In this document: piece by piece, positions 53,518-63,070 of the stretch | How positions within the stretch are numbered: position 1 is the stretch's first letter | How the letters are laid out: every line of letters starts with the position of its first letter | Source: Nemertoderma westbladi | Taxonomy: Eukaryota > Xenacoelomorpha > Nemertodermatida > Nemertodermatidae | Reading direction: 5' to 3' | NCBI GenBank assembly: GCA_032718475.1 | Contig: JAUCBJ010001088.1 | Location: 62,001 to 126,000 of the forward strand | DNA length: 64,000 nucleotides | Translations under genes and position numbers: made by a program | Notes under the pieces: model-generated | The model's input: only the letters and a program-made list of their open reading frames with translations | Database searches by the model: none | Told to the model about the DNA's origin: nothing

Positions 53518-54005
53518 GTGAATTATATTATATTTAGTGTAAAATACGGATATAGTAGGAGGGATATAAAGTTACAGAATTTTTCAATTTCAATTTATTA
53601 GCCTTAAAACTTCAGTCAGCTATTAGTATACTAAATACACCGTAACTGATAATTAAAAAGGCCAAATGTTTAGAACAAATGTATAATGTAATGTAATATG
53701 ACTAATATGCTATTTATACAGTATAAGTTTAATATATACACTAAAGTTAATGGTTAAAACCAGGCCTAGACATACATACAGATATAATACATACAGGAGA
53801 GGGTAAGTGTTCATCACACAGATGTGCCTGCCTACGGTAAGATTTCCATTCATACATACAGTACACACTACATACAAACATAGACCATACAAACACAGAC
53901 AAAGCTAAGTACTAGCACAATGGTAGGCGTATCTGACAAGGGAGAGCGCAATATAATAATGTGTAATGTGTGATTTTATAATATATTTGAGTTATTTTTT
54001 TGTTG
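53518..54005. other. Gene-free AT-rich stretch
   Basis: CATACA/TACAT-rich low-complexity sequence at 53740-53900. No gene seen. Confidence 0.5.
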
Positions 54006-54365
54006 CTAGGTGATGGCTGACCTGTCGTATTGTTCCATGAAATGTTTTTTGAATTGTGGGATGAAGTTATTATTGCGAATTTTATCACGTACGACTTTTC
54101 TTAATCTATTCCATGTGCGACTGCAGGCGACAAAGAATGAGTATGTACCATACTTGTTATTTGTCTTTGGTATCTTGATTGTGTTTGTGCGTACATTTAG
54201 TAATTTATTATTATTTAGTAATTGTGAAAGGAATGGTAGTTTTAGGTTTTGGAATGGCGCGATTTGATTTGTAACATATTTGTAGAGGTAATTGAGTGCG
54301 TGGTATTCCCGTAGTGCATTCAGGTGTGGTAATTTGGCTAATTTTCTAAGTTGAGTACCTGTCAT
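54006..54365 (-). pseudogene. LINE C-terminal domain
   Basis: 119 codons with LREYHALNYLYKYVTNQIAP, YSFFVACSRTWNRLRKVVRD and FKKHFMEQYD, the usual end of LINE ORF2 proteins. It overlaps the RT frame by 4 nt in another phase, so one small indel separates them. Confidence 0.75.
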
Positions 54366-55144
54366 GTCTCGTATATTTTGTTATAAACTAATCGCAGGGC
54401 ATAGTTCTGTATTTTGTCCATTTTATATAATTTTCCTTTGTATCCGTGTTTGTCATGAAAGGGTGTAAATAGTGCACTGCAGTAATTGTGGTAAGGCATG
54501 ACCAATGTCTTGTAGAGCATTAATTTTGTTGATGTGGGAAGCTGACCCTTAATTTGGCGTAACCTGGATGTTGCTGCTGACATTTTGTGTGATGTGGCAT
54601 CGATTTGGTTTTCACATGTTAGATTATTGTTGATTATAATTCCTAAGTATGTAATTTCCGACGATTGCGCAATAATCTTATTATGTAGTGTGGGACTATA
54701 ATTGTTTGTTTCTGAGGTTCTTTTTGTAGGTGATAAGAGCATAAGTTCTGTTTTGTTTGTGTTTATTTGCATGCATAGTGATCCTAATATATTTTCAATG
54801 TTTAATATTTGCTCATTAAGGAGCTTTATCGCAGTGGCTGGGCTTTTATCTGAGCAGTATACTAGTGTGTCATCAGCGTATTGTATTGTCTCAAGATTAA
54901 TCTGCTCAGCAATATCATTCACGTATATTAAGAAGAATAGTGGTCCCAATTTTGTTCCCTGTGGAATGCCCCTATTACAAATGGACCACTCTGAGAATAT
55001 GTTCTGGAGCTTCACGGCCTGCGGACGGTTGCTCAGGTAGCTCTTGATTAGTTTCGATGCATCAGATTGGAAACCAATTTCATCCAGCTTTGTTAATAGG
55101 ATGGAGTGATGTAATGAATTGAATGCCTTGGATAGGTCTAACAC
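54362..55144 (-). pseudogene. LINE reverse transcriptase palm and thumb
   Basis: 260 open codons: MLDLSKAFNSLHHSILLTKL (motif A), NRGIPQGTKLGPLFFLIYVN, IQYADDTLVYCSDK (YADD box) and INTNKTELMLLSP, then YLGIIINNNLTCENQID and LYKTLVMPYHNYCSALF. All palm motifs are intact in this segment. Confidence 0.85.
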
Positions 55145-55186
55145 ACCAATTGCTACATACTTGTTATTATCTAATTCCCACCTCCA

Positions 55187-55438
55187 TTATTCGGTTGCGT
55201 AAATGACCGCATCCATTGTACTGTATCCCTTTCTGAAACCAAATTGTTTATTTTGTAATATTTTATTATTATTTAGGTAGTTCATGATTTGTTTGTATAG
55301 AATTGTTTCAAAGATTCGTTCTAGTGTGGTGGTGACTGATATTGGTCTGTAGTTTGTTGCGTCTTCCCTATCACCCTTTTTAAATACTGGTGTTATATAT
55401 GTGGACTTTAGTTTGTCTGGGAAAATACTTTTTGTCAA
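55187..55438 (-). pseudogene. LINE reverse transcriptase fingers
   Basis: 83 codons: FPDKLKSTYITPVFKKGDRE, NYRPISVTTTLERIFETILY and NKQFGFRKGYSTMDAVIYAT. It is separated from the palm frame by an indel and stop between 55145 and 55186. Confidence 0.8.
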
Positions 55439-56050
55439 ACATGGAATAATGGTATGAGTAAGCGGCGTTAGTATGATAGGGGCAATAAGCTTAATTGTTT
55501 TCGGTGAAAATATGGATGGGCCATTTGGCTTATTTGTATCAATTTTTGTAATTATCTCATATATGTCTAATTTTGATATATTAGTGAAACTGAAACTAGA
55601 TTTAGCTATTTTTTTTTAATTTTTATATGTCCCTCGCGATGGAAAATTCCCCAATCCTAAGTATGCGTCGTTCAATATGTTGGCTATTGGAATTGATTCG
55701 TATATAAGTTTCTTAGTAACAGTGTTGAATAATGCAATAATTTTCCCCTCCTCTTGTTTGTTCCTATTTGTTATTTTATTTATGACGGTCCATTTCTCTT
55801 TTGCATTTTTGGCGCCATTAAATTTTGATTTCACGTATTGGTTTTTTAGGTTTTTGTTTAGCGTGTTAAATTTATTTCTTGTTAGTTTAAAATCGTTGTA
55901 ATCAGATTCTTTTTTTGAATGTCTCCACAGTATACGTTTTTTCTGTTTTTCTAAGTTTAATGATACTATTTCGTGTGTCCACCACGGCGCCATTTTATTT
56001 TTATCTTTGGTTTTGTTGTATTTCTTTGTTATTATGGGGATATGTTTGTT
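55439..56050 (-). pseudogene. LINE linker between endonuclease and RT
   Basis: KMAPWWTHEIVSLNLEKQKK and FNTLNKNLKNQYVKSKFNGA, then KWTVINKITNRN, typical of the PWW-EI and LWKTIN-type linker. Open from 56050 (IPIITKK) to a stop at 55616, then degenerate to 55439 with NGPSIFSPKTIKL-like residues. Confidence 0.7.
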
Positions 56051-57898
56051 GTGGGGCGAGCCACGAAGTGAGTGAGCCTTAGCGTAGTGGTACCATTAAT
56101 CAACCTGTCGTTCTGTCGTTCTGTCGTTCTGTCGTTCTGTCGTTCTGTCGTTCTGTCGTGTTCAATTTTAAACGTTAATAACTCGGCCAATCTTTGATGA
56201 AATCTATCCAAACTTGGTACACATGTTGTTTGGCAAAAGTTTAGAAATTTTCCAAGTAGAATTTCCGTGTGGCCTTCGAGAAGCTAAGATAATAGCAGTT
56301 AATTAGTTAATTAAGTTGATTGCGGTGAAAACGCCATTTTCAACCTGCCTTTTAAAGGAAATTAATTGTTTTACAGTATAAGATTTAAATAATTATACTT
56401 AAAAATTATACAGATATAATCCCCATACGTCATTCTATTATAGTTTTTAATTAGTTTAAGTGATTTGCTTTAATAAATGTGTCTTTAATTGATCTAAACG
56501 TAATTAAACCGCACAATTATTGAGTACAAATTTAATCCTTCCCATTATTCGATGAAAAAATTCTGGGTTGGAGCAAGTTAAATATTATTATTAGTAAATC
56601 TCAAATATATTTCGGTAGCTCAGCGCTATCATTATCAATAAATTACTTACAAATTCTAATCTAATATAAATTGCAGAAATTGACTACCGTAACGTACTGT
56701 TGAAGATTGCACAAAAAACAGAATAAATTTTGTAACCAAAATTAGAAACATATGCTACTATATACATACGCTACACATACATCTTACATACAACCCATTA
56801 TTTACTTCCCATTATTGGTCAAGTCTCTGCTGGTGTGGAGCTAGCTGCTGGGAGTTGTGGCTGTAGACTAACCTGAGAGGAATTGTAATAGAGGCAACCA
56901 GTATTGCTATTCCAGCCCAATCACTGAATTGTGTTTATTATAGGCTGGACGGGCCGCATAACCGTTCGACTATTACTACTATTGCTATCTCAGTTAAATG
57001 ACAGATATAATAACATAAATACAATCCATGGCATGGCTGTTGTAGGCTTCTGAAATAGTTTATTCCACAATGTATATGTCTGGTTATTTTTTAATTGAAT
57101 TTTTGCAAAGTAGTAAAATTAATGTTCTTAAAAATAATATTATTATTTTATATGTAACCTAGGAAATTAGCAACATTTTTTCGCTGCAGCTTTAAGAGTG
57201 TACATTGATTTAATATTATTTCAATACCCATATTACTACATCGGCATAAGATGCGTTGGCGTTGTATCACACATCTCCACATATCACACATCTCCACATA
57301 GATGTATCAACAGTTACTCGCACAGTTTCGAAACTTCGCATAGTTATAACTGTATAAAGATCGTCAGTCTGCGTTTAGGAAAAATATTTTATGACAAAAC
57401 AGGACAAGCGACGAGCGCAACGAGGCATATAATGAAGACGAGTACTGCGTTGACTAAATTATTATATAAACCACCTGGCTTCACATATTGATCGCATCCC
57501 TAGTTATTATTATTATAAAGATCGTCCTAGCTTGCGTTTAAGAAATATATTTAAATACAAAACAGGACGAACGCAAAGAGGCTTATAATGAAAACGAGTA
57601 CTGCGTTTATTATATTCCTATAAACCACCTGGCTTTGCATATTTAACGTGCGATTGGAAATAAGTTCGTGCTACCCTTCCGTGGGTGGTAGATGTCGCGG
57701 TTATGTATTGGTGGTTGGGAAGGGTGGGGGGGGGGGGGGGGGTGCAGATTAAAAGGGGTGAACACGTACTGTCCACCTTTCTTTGATTGATTGGTGGTGT
57801 GGGTAAATTTCTCAAAACCTGATTTTGTGATACAGTCGCTGCATTTTAATTTGTATATAATAACTAGGCCTCGTGCTGCGCGAAGTCCCCACGAACGT
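56051..57898. mobile_element. 1.85-kb interspersed element inserted in the LINE
   Basis: Left end GTGGGGCGAGCCACGAAGTG followed by a (GTTCTGTC)7 microsatellite at 56105-56160 and AAACTTGGTACACATGTTG. Right end TGCGCGAAGTCCCCACGAACGT. Boundaries are set by the LINE reading frame on each side. No protein is encoded. The ends share GTGGGG and CCCCAC in inverse orientation. An internal tandem duplication of about 170 bp covers about 57340-57655 (TAAAGATCGTC, GCGTTTA, AACGAGTACTGCGTT, AAACCACCTGGCTT), and a G17 tract lies at 57726-57742. A microsatellite near one end would fit a rolling-circle-type element read on the minus strand, but the class is open. Confidence 0.65.
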
Positions 57899-58740
57899 GT
57901 ATAATTGTTCAATTTTCTCCTCAAAATGGTTTTACGCTACATTGACATCAGTTTCTTGGTATCCATATAATTTTGCTTGCATCGCTTATGAATAATTTCT
58001 CATTTAAGTTTTTGTAGTCTCGGTATGTGATATTTACTGGTTTCTTCTGTTTTTTGGTTTGTGTGGTGTTCGAATTGGTTTTCAGCTGTGTGGTTAATAC
58101 TATGATTTCGTGATCAGAGAAATCTGATGGGAATGTATTACATTCTTTGGATATGTTTATATTTGATGTGATGAATAGATCGATCAGAGAACTACTTTTT
58201 GGTGTATATCTTGTTGGGTGTTCAGTGGCAAGTTCAGTAGCAATAGCGTATCCCAGTAATATATTATGTCACATCTTGGCCAGATCGGATAGTGAAGGGC
58301 ACGCTAAGTGTCATGAGGTTGACACGCTAAAGCGTGGTATCGGTCGGCGCAGGGCAGACTGCAATACCGGCAGATGCAGGAAACGGCAGGTTCGTGGAAA
58401 CCTATCCCCGTCCCACACAGTCGGTGATGGAAGCCGTGGACTGTCGCCCTCGTGACCACATGTCTGTTTCGCTGTCCAGCTGTGCGCCACGTGGATGACT
58501 GAAAAGCTGGGCCCCTGGTGTAACCTTCGTCGATGTAGTTCTGTTGGCTCTCGTCACGAAATTTTCTGTACTGGTGAAATACATCTGAGTTAAAAGCGTT
58601 GGGATATTTCCGGATAATGTCGTCGGTACACGTAGATTCTCCCACTAAGTTTAATGCTAAAGTCGCTGATGATGACGTATGTATCCTGAGCAGCCGTTTG
58701 ATATAAGTGGTAGTATTAATAGTATACCCTCTTCGGCGAC
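57899..58740 (-). pseudogene. LINE endonuclease remnants
   Basis: SSLIDLFITSNINISKECNT, FPSDFSDHEIIVLTTQ (the SDH motif of AP endonucleases), VNITYRDYKNLNEKLF and ETDVNVA*NHFEEKIEQLY lie at 57899-58270. Further upstream, DTYVIISDFSIKLSGRI (about 58640-58690) looks like the altered YVIIGDFN motif. The segment between (58304-58645) is open for 113 codons but fits the family poorly. Confidence 0.6.
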
Positions 58741-58774
58741 AGTTGGACCAACTTCACACCTTCGGTGTTAAGTA

Positions 58775-58815
58775 GGTCATTAATTAATTAATTAATTAAT
58801 TAATTAATTAATTGG
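58775..58815. repeat. (TTAA)n microsatellite
   Basis: About nine TTAA units, followed by palindromic AATTAACTGTTTAATCGATCGATT sequence. Confidence 0.9.
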
Positions 58816-58941
58816 ACGATTAAACAATTAATTAACTGTTTAATCGATCGATTTGTATCAAATAATGTTGCCAAAAGCAATTTAATTTGACACAAATCAA
58901 TCAGGGAAGCAGGACAATTCGGTCCTAAAATATGCATATTA

Positions 58942-59042
58942 ATGGGACCGAATTGTCCGGGACCGAATTGTCCGGGACCGAATTGTCCGGGACCGAATTG
59001 TCCGGGACCGAATTGTCCAGGACCGAATTGTCCGGGACCAAA
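58942..59042. repeat. 15-bp tandem repeat GGGACCGAATTGTCC
   Basis: Six to seven copies, nearly perfect. Each unit is itself an imperfect palindrome (GGGACCGAATTGTCC), so either strand can form small hairpins. A related AATTCGGTCC lies in front at 58916. Confidence 0.95.
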
Positions 59043-59599
59043 TTTAATTGGTATTATATAATGGTGAATGTTCTAGAAACTTAATATATATTATTATATG
59101 GTAGGTAGCTAGAGTTTTTTTTACTAGCTAGTATTTTTTTAAAAATAAAAAAAATTTACTTTTTTTTGTTAGCATTATTATTATTTTATGGTAGCTATGG
59201 TGTTTTTATGGAGCTTGTGAATTATTTACTAGCTAGTAATAGTATGTATTTAAAATGTTTATTTTTAAAACTGATATTTTTTATATACTGCGTATGTATA
59301 CTGTATGTGATGTTGGTTGGTTAACAAGCCTAAATTATCTCATCTCATCTCATATCTCAAAATTAATCTCATTCAGGGACTGTTATAATATCATCAATAT
59401 TTTTGGTAATTAATATAATCAGCAACAGTTTAGGCCTAATTCTGAAATATCAATGTTTTCACAAGTGTTTTTATAATTTTAAGGAAATGCTAGCTAATAA
59501 AAAAAACACTAGCTACACCTTAATAAATAATATATAATAATGTTCTCGAATACTACCAATAACAAAAATAAAAAAAAATACAGTATTTTTAAATTTAAA
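59043..59599. other. AT-rich gene-free stretch
   Basis: Contains TAGCTAG(T/A)-rich words and A/T runs. No gene, RNA or repeat family recognised. Confidence 0.5.
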
Positions 59600-60085
59600 A
59601 ACTACACCAGGAAAAGTAGAGTTTGGGAAAGGAATCCAAACACTACACCAGGAAAAGTAGAGTTTGGGAAAGGAATCCAAACACTACACCAGGAAAAGTA
59701 GAGTTTGGGAAAGGAATCCAAACACTACACCAGGAAAAGTAGAGTTTGGGAAAGGAATCCAAACACTACACCAGGAAAAGTAGAGTTTGGGAAAGGAATC
59801 CAAACACTACACCAGGATAAGTAGATTTTGGAAAAGGAATCCAAACACTACACCAGGAAAAGTAGAGTTTGGAAAAGGAATCCAGACACTACACCAGGAA
59901 AAGTAGAGTTTGGGAAAGGAATCCAAACACTACACCAGGAAAAGTAGAGTTTGGGAAAGGAATCCAAACACTACACCAGAAAAAGTAGAGTTTGGGAAAG
60001 GAATCCAAACACTACACCAGAAAAAGTAGAGTTTGGGAATGGAATCCAAACACTACACCAGGAAGAGTAGAGTTTGAGTAGAGTA
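59600..60085. repeat. 41-bp minisatellite, long array (about 11-12 copies)
   Basis: ACTACACCAGGAAAAGTAGA and GTTTGGGAAAGGAATCCAAA(C), period 41 bp. Most copies differ at 0-2 positions. It is the same sequence as the short array at 48015-48155, 11.5 kb away. Confidence 0.95.
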
Positions 60086-60199
60086 GAGTTAATATCTATG
60101 TGCTTCTGTCTGCGAGCTTACTGACTGCCAGACTGCTTGACGCCACTTGGACGGAAATCGGCAGCTAATCGCCACACGCGTTTGCTTAGTTGATCTTAG

Positions 60200-61452
60200 A
60201 TGGCAGCTTGTTGTGGCTGCAACGGGAAGACTGGTTGGTGCAGGAAGTGCGTCTGCGCGAAAGCACATCGAGACTGTAGTATCAGCTGCGCCGCGAGGAA
60301 GAACGGGAATTGTGAAAACGTCGGTACGTCGTTAGTTCAGCCGTCATCTTTCCAGCCACTGCCGGACTGGGGCAGTGCTGTTCAGTTAATGTGGACGTAC
60401 TTTTCTCAGCCATTAGATATATGTTCTCGTCGGCAGATGAAACCTGGTTGGACAATGATGGAACGTTATTTTCTCTCTCATCTTCATCTGTGGGCGTTAA
60501 GTCTGGGGCAATTCCTAGTCACGCCGGTGCTGGTCCTGAGCTGTCTGGTGCCTGTACTGGTCTGTCTGGTGTTAGCCCATGGTTGTCTGGGATGTCTACC
60601 GCGTCCTCGCCTGGACCCACTATGTCTACCGCGCCCCGGTCTGGACCCACGATGTCTACCGCGTCCCCACCTGGACCCACGATGTCTACCGCGTCGCCAC
60701 CTGGACCCACTATGTCTACCGCGTCCCCGCCAGGACCCACGATGTCTACCGTGTCCCCGCCTAGACCCACGATGTCTACCACATCCCCACCTGGACATAC
60801 GATGTCTACCGCATCCCCGCCTGGGCCCACGATGTCTACCGCGTTCCCGTCTGGACCCACGATGTCTACCGCGTCCCCGCCTGGACCCACTATGTCTACC
60901 GCGTCCCCGCCAGGACCCACGATGTCTACCGTGTCCCCGCCTGGACCCACGATGTCTACCACATCCCCACCTGGACACACGATGTCTACCGCATCCCCGC
61001 CTGGACCCACGATGTCTACCGCGTTCCCGTCTGGACCCACGATGTCTACCGCGTCCCCGCCTGGACCCATGATGTCTACCGCGTCCCCGCCAGGGCCCAC
61101 GATGTCTACCGCGTCCCCGCCTGGACCCACGATGTCTACCGCGTCCCCATCTGGACCTACACTGGCTTTAGTGGGTTGGTGTAATGGTAGATTCCCTGTT
61201 CACCAGTTAGATACCTCAATAAGACACATATACGAAACTATTGTACATTGGAGGGCTAACTTGTTCCTGGTCCCCCCAGGTGCTATAGGTAGAGAACTGG
61301 TAAGCGAAATGTCGAGAATAGTGGGTCTAGCAACTATGGATAACCCATTAAGAAATGTCGCCCTATCGGCGTTGATGATACTGCCGGCGCTGCTCCTGCA
61401 GAAAACCAGCCGGATGTCTACAATGGCTGTTAATCTAAAGATGACCAGATAC
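60200..61452 (+). pseudogene. Retroelement-type ORF: Cys-rich motif, repeat and HWR-NLF domain
   Basis: From an ATG at 60200: AACCGCNGKTGWCRKCVCAK and CSISCAARKNGNCEN form a compact Cys-rich motif (C-C-x-C...C-x2-C-x-C...C-x3-C...C) common at the start of ORFs in an invertebrate retroelement group. The frame then changes near 60385-60430. The second frame (60391 on) has ADETWLDNDGTLFSLSSSSV, a 10-residue repeat GPTMSTASPP and then HIYETIVHWRANLFLVPPGA, GRELVSEMSRIVG and LPALLLQKTSR, which in that group precedes a reverse transcriptase. Downstream sequence is replaced by the LTR at 61453. The first frame also stays open through the repeat because 30 bp is a multiple of 3. The family assignment rests on memory. 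Confidence 0.5.
60590..61165. repeat. 30-bp tandem repeat with 180-bp higher-order unit
   Basis: Unit GATGTCTACCGCGTCCCCGC-CTGGACCCAC, about 19 copies in phase with codons (MSTASPPGPT). Variants (TV, TT-GHT, TAFPS) recur every six units, so 60735-60914 was duplicated as 60915-61094. Both strands and several frames are open over the array. Confidence 0.95.
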
Positions 61453-61648
61453 TGTTGTACCGGTAGGTGGTGGTTGGTAGTATGCTCTGTAGGCCTATCG
61501 TTATTGACGGCTGTATTATAATATAGTAGCGTATGTTTGGTGGTGTGTAAATTGAGTTTACTGTCCCGGTTCTGCATACCGGTATCTTAACTAACTGCCA
61601 CATATATATATATATTATTATTATATTTCTCGATATTGATGATTAACA
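61453..61648 (+). repeat. Putative 5' LTR of a copia-type element
   Basis: Starts TGTTGTACCGG and ends GATTAACA, so TGTT...AACA ends, 196 bp. It contains TATAATATA near 61517 and is followed after 2 nt by a tRNA-type primer binding site. It begins exactly where the upstream retroelement ORF loses similarity. The 3' LTR lies outside the window, so length is an inference. Confidence 0.5.
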
Positions 61649-61650
61649 AT

Positions 61651-61663
61651 TGGTAGCAGAGCG
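61651..61663 (+). promoter_or_regulatory. Primer binding site (initiator Met tRNA type)
   Basis: TGGTAGCAGAGCG, matching the TGGTA(G/T)CAGAGC sequence complementary to the 3' end of initiator Met tRNA that many copia elements use to prime minus-strand synthesis. Confidence 0.7.
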
Positions 61664-61816
61664 TTGTGAATTTATATTTGCGTAGCAAGCGAAGAAATTA
61701 ATGCGAAGTAGTTAATTAAAGGGATAATTTAGCAAGCGACAATTTACGATAATTTGTGTCAGAGGTTAGTGTTTTAGTTGTTTAATTTCAGCGTTTAGTG
61801 TTTAGTACATGCAGTC

Positions 61817-63070
61817 ATGACAGCCCCCAGTCCGTCAACGACAACCTTCAAAATAAACCCTCCAACATTTAATTCCGCCAGTAAGTCATATGAGCGATAC
61901 AAGCAGGAGTTGCTCGCATGGAGAGAAATTACAGATTTACCAAAACCTAAACAAGCGATAGCTATTGCTCTCTCCTTTCCAGACAATGATACCTCGAAAA
62001 TACGCGAGAAAGTTTTTGATGAAATTCCATTGGATAATTTAAAGTTGGTCGATGGGTTTGACACTCTTGTTAGATTTCTCGATCTGAAACTTGGGAAAGA
62101 CGACCTGGAAGACTGTCTGGAGAAATTTGAAGATTTTGAAGATTATTTCAAATCTCAATCAGAAACAATTTTTGAGTATATATCAAACTTCGACCAAAAA
62201 TATCAACGAATAAAGAAGCATAACATCGTACTTCCTGCCGCAGTTTTGGCTTTCAAGTTAATTCGCAATTCGCGTGTTTCTAAAGAGGAGAAGTTGCTTG
62301 TAATTACCGGTTTAGATTATACAAGGAAAGATGAATTATATGATCAGAGTCAAAAATCACTGAAGAAGTTTATTGGCAAATCCATGACATCTGATTCCAC
62401 TACAACTTCAAATCCGGCAATAAAACTAGAACCGCTATTCTTGGCAGAGAATGAGGAGGCATTGGCAGCTGCGGGCTATTATCGTGGCCAGGGATATCGG
62501 GGGTTTAGAGGCGCTGGTGGAACTCCAGGTGGAAGTAACTACTTCAATTCTACAAGACGAAATTATGTACCTTATAAGCCTAGCAATCTCGGTTCTTTTC
62601 GATCGGGTGTTAATTATCCAGGCGGAGGTGGGAACATTAGATCAAATTTGGTTCAAGAGAGGAAGGTTAACCCATCAGGTACTGACGGCCGTCCGCTTAC
62701 TTGTCGATGTTGTGGTTCGTTTCGTCATCTAATAAAAGATTGCCCAGACACCTGGGAAAACATCGCGAAGGTGAATATAACAGACAATGAAAACCATGGA
62801 ATAGATTATGATAATGAACAGCCACTTTATTTTGATGAATCTGAAAATGTCTTGCTTAGTGTATTTGCTTCATCCAATGAAATGTGGCAGTTGGGGATCG
62901 AAGCAACAAATTGCGCAGTTTTAGATAGTGCTTGCACTAGTACAGTATGTGGTGAGAAATGGCTTAATACTTATCTCTCCTCTCTTAATGATGATGACAG
63001 AAAACGTGTTGCATTTAATTCCAGTAAAAAAATGTTTAAATTTGGAGCTGGTTCCAAACTTGCTTCATAG
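61817..63070 (+). CDS. Copia Gag and start of protease
   Basis: 417 codons from ATG 61817, about 154 nt after the primer site. Residues 1-200 are a helical Gag (FNSASKSYERYKQELLAWRE, DLEDCLEKFEDFEDYFKSQS). A Gly/Tyr/Arg-rich stretch follows, then the CCHC knuckle CRCCGSFRHLIKDC near residue 295 (C-x2-C-x4-H-x4-C) and the protease active site NCAVLDSACTSTVCG near 370. The frame ends TCA TAG inside the protease, before its C-terminal strands. Gag packages the RNA, and the protease would cleave the polyprotein. The TAG may be a C-to-T mutation of CAG (Gln) or a suppressible stop. Confidence 0.85.
   Translation: MTAPSPSTTTFKINPPTFNSASKSYERYKQELLAWREITDLPKPKQAIAIALSFPDNDTSKIREKVFDEIPLDNLKLVDGFDTLVRFLDLKLGKDDLEDCLEKFEDFEDYFKSQSETIFEYISNFDQKYQRIKKHNIVLPAAVLAFKLIRNSRVSKEEKLLVITGLDYTRKDELYDQSQKSLKKFIGKSMTSDSTTTSNPAIKLEPLFLAENEEALAAAGYYRGQGYRGFRGAGGTPGGSNYFNSTRRNYVPYKPSNLGSFRSGVNYPGGGGNIRSNLVQERKVNPSGTDGRPLTCRCCGSFRHLIKDCPDTWENIAKVNITDNENHGIDYDNEQPLYFDESENVLLSVFASSNEMWQLGIEATNCAVLDSACTSTVCGEKWLNTYLSSLNDDDRKRVAFNSSKKMFKFGAGSKLAS

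Larger units (their letters stand above)
54006..58740 (-). mobile_element. Decayed LINE (RTE/Jockey-like), split by a 1.85-kb insertion
   Basis: Minus-strand order: endonuclease remnants (57899-58740), linker and start of RT (55616-56050), RT fingers (55187-55438), RT palm (54362-55144) and C-terminus (54006-54365). Stops or shifts fall between each part, and a different element (56051-57898) interrupts codon-exactly between EKIEQLY and NKHIPIITKK. Confidence 0.85.

Noticed and set aside
58304-58645. 113-codon minus-strand frame as an independent gene
   Set aside because: It is flanked by LINE endonuclease remnants in the same orientation and has no recognisable domain. It is more likely degenerate LINE or inserted sequence.
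60484-61130. Gly/Arg/His-rich and VDIVGPGGDA repeat frames on the minus strand
   Set aside because: Antisense shadows of the 30-bp codon-phased repeat.
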